This document shows, piece by piece, positions 6,181-6,500 of a DNA stretch of 6,500 nt. How positions within the stretch are numbered: position 1 is the stretch's first letter; every line of letters starts with the position of its first letter. The DNA lies in NCBI GenBank assembly GCA_012798865.1, contig JAAZMK010000040.1, positions 1 through 6,500 of the forward strand, read 5' to 3'. Source of the DNA: Clostridiaceae bacterium (GTDB lineage Bacteria > Bacillota > Clostridia > Saccharofermentanales > DTU023). The notes under the pieces are model-generated. The model was given only the letters and a program-made list of their open reading frames with translations, did no database searches and was not told the origin of the DNA. The translations under genes were made by a program, and so were the position numbers.

Positions 6181-6205
6181 ATTATAGCGCACAGCTGATG
6201 AGCTG
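6181..6205 (-). promoter_or_regulatory. Probable promoter of the AAA+/vWA operon (TATAAT) with an overlapping dyad
   Basis: A perfect TATAAT lies at 6186-6181 on the minus strand, about 32 nt upstream of the first ATG. No good -35 hexamer is seen at 16-18 bp; AATGCA is the best near match. A CAGCT/AGCTG inverted repeat with a 4-nt centre (6192-6205) falls in the spacer, where a bound regulator would control access. A weak -35 with a spacer dyad fits an activated or repressed promoter, but this rests on short matches. Confidence 0.45.
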
Positions 6206-6278
6206 CATTTCTCCTCACATATGGAAAGGCGTCTTTTGGGTGACAATGATTTAAGAGTGTTTCTCTCAATAAATAGCG

Positions 6279-6309
6279 ACGCGCCTCCTTCACAATTAAA
6301 GAGGCGCGT
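6279..6309 (-). terminator. Probable terminator hairpin downstream of gapA
   Basis: ACGCGCCTC (6279-6287) and GAGGCGCGT (6301-6309) form a perfect 9-bp GC-rich stem with a 13-nt loop. It lies about 58 nt after the gapA stop. On the minus strand the stem is followed by CGCTATTTATT, which is only moderately U-rich, so termination may be partial. On the plus strand the following bases are A-rich, which does not suit termination in that direction. Confidence 0.55.
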
Positions 6310-6366
6310 GAAAATTCCCGGTCAAGGGTTGTCAGTTATTCAGTTGAGACGATACGTCCGTCGCTA

Positions 6367-6500
6367 CTACACGCCAGCCTTTTCGTCTTCTTTCGCCACA
6401 TAGAGCAGAAGGTCGATCGTTCGCTCGGAGTAGCCCCACTCGTTGTCATACCACGAGACAAGTTTGAAGAAACGCTTCTCGTCGGGGAGATTGTTTTTGA
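6367..6500 (-). CDS. gapA: Glyceraldehyde-3-phosphate dehydrogenase, C-terminal end
   Basis: The last 43 codons of a gene entering from the right edge are visible, ending in TAG (6369-6367). The sequence FFKLVSWYDNEWGYSERTIDLL is the highly conserved C-terminal signature of phosphorylating GAPDH: the SWYDNE(W/T/F)GYS motif in the catalytic domain, near the NAD/substrate site, followed by the last helix. The enzyme oxidises glyceraldehyde 3-phosphate to 1,3-bisphosphoglycerate in glycolysis. The tail KEDEKAGV extends a few residues past the usual end. The catalytic cysteine and NAD domain lie outside the window. The symbol gapA is by family; a gapB/gap paralogue cannot be excluded. The hairpin and promoter downstream suggest it is transcribed separately from the AAA+ gene. 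Confidence 0.93.
   Translation of the reverse strand, partial: KNNLPDEKRFFKLVSWYDNEWGYSERTIDLLLYVAKEDEKAGV

Noticed and set aside
6221..6403. 60-codon plus-strand open frame in the gapA-AAA+ gap
   Set aside because: It runs through the gapA terminator hairpin and into the antisense of gapA, and shows no family signature.
1..6500. CRISPR array, tRNA, rRNA, insertion sequence or phage genes
   Set aside because: I found no regularly spaced short repeats, no tRNA or rRNA signatures, and no transposase or integrase motifs on either strand.

Overview
The window is bacterial and compact. All seven recognisable genes lie on the minus strand, so the gene order in the direction of transcription runs from high to low coordinates. 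SD-type ribosome binding sites, GTG and TTG starts, sigma70-like promoter hexamers and an F-type ATP synthase operon all point to Bacteria. TGA is used as a stop (atpF), so the standard bacterial code applies. Base composition looks moderate by eye. I cannot assign a phylum from the sequence alone.

Layout in transcription order: (1) The last 43 codons of glyceraldehyde-3-phosphate dehydrogenase (6500-6367), followed by a GC-rich hairpin that probably terminates it. (2) A 217-bp intergenic region with a perfect TATAAT box and two dyads. (3) A tightly coupled pair: a 603-residue protein with a large unrecognised N-terminal region and a C-terminal MoxR/NorQ-like AAA+ domain, then a 737-residue protein with an HEXXH metallopeptidase-like N-terminal part and a C-terminal NorD/CobT-like von Willebrand A (vWA) domain. 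(4) A 200-bp intergenic region with a possible weak terminator, a good sigma70-type promoter (TTTACA, 17 bp, TAGAAT) and a leader dyad. (5) An F-type ATP synthase operon running off the left edge: atpB (a), atpE (c), atpF (b) and the start of atpA (alpha).

The membrane sector carries the expected key residues: the stator Arg of subunit a, and the RQP loop and ion-binding Glu of subunit c. Two things are unusual. No delta-subunit gene lies between atpF and atpA; the two overlap by 11 bp. The alpha subunit also begins with an N-terminal extension made of two tandem copies of a roughly 32-residue charged motif, spaced 39 residues apart. In standard enzymes delta bridges subunit b to the alpha N-termini, so the missing delta and the duplicated alpha N-terminus may be related. 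This is the most interesting hypothesis in the window.

The AAA+/vWA pair resembles two-component MoxR-vWA remodelling systems (NorQ-NorD, CbbQ-CbbO, RavA-ViaA), which act on large, often metal-containing, complexes. Its client cannot be read from the sequence. The neighbouring ATP synthase is a candidate by proximity only.
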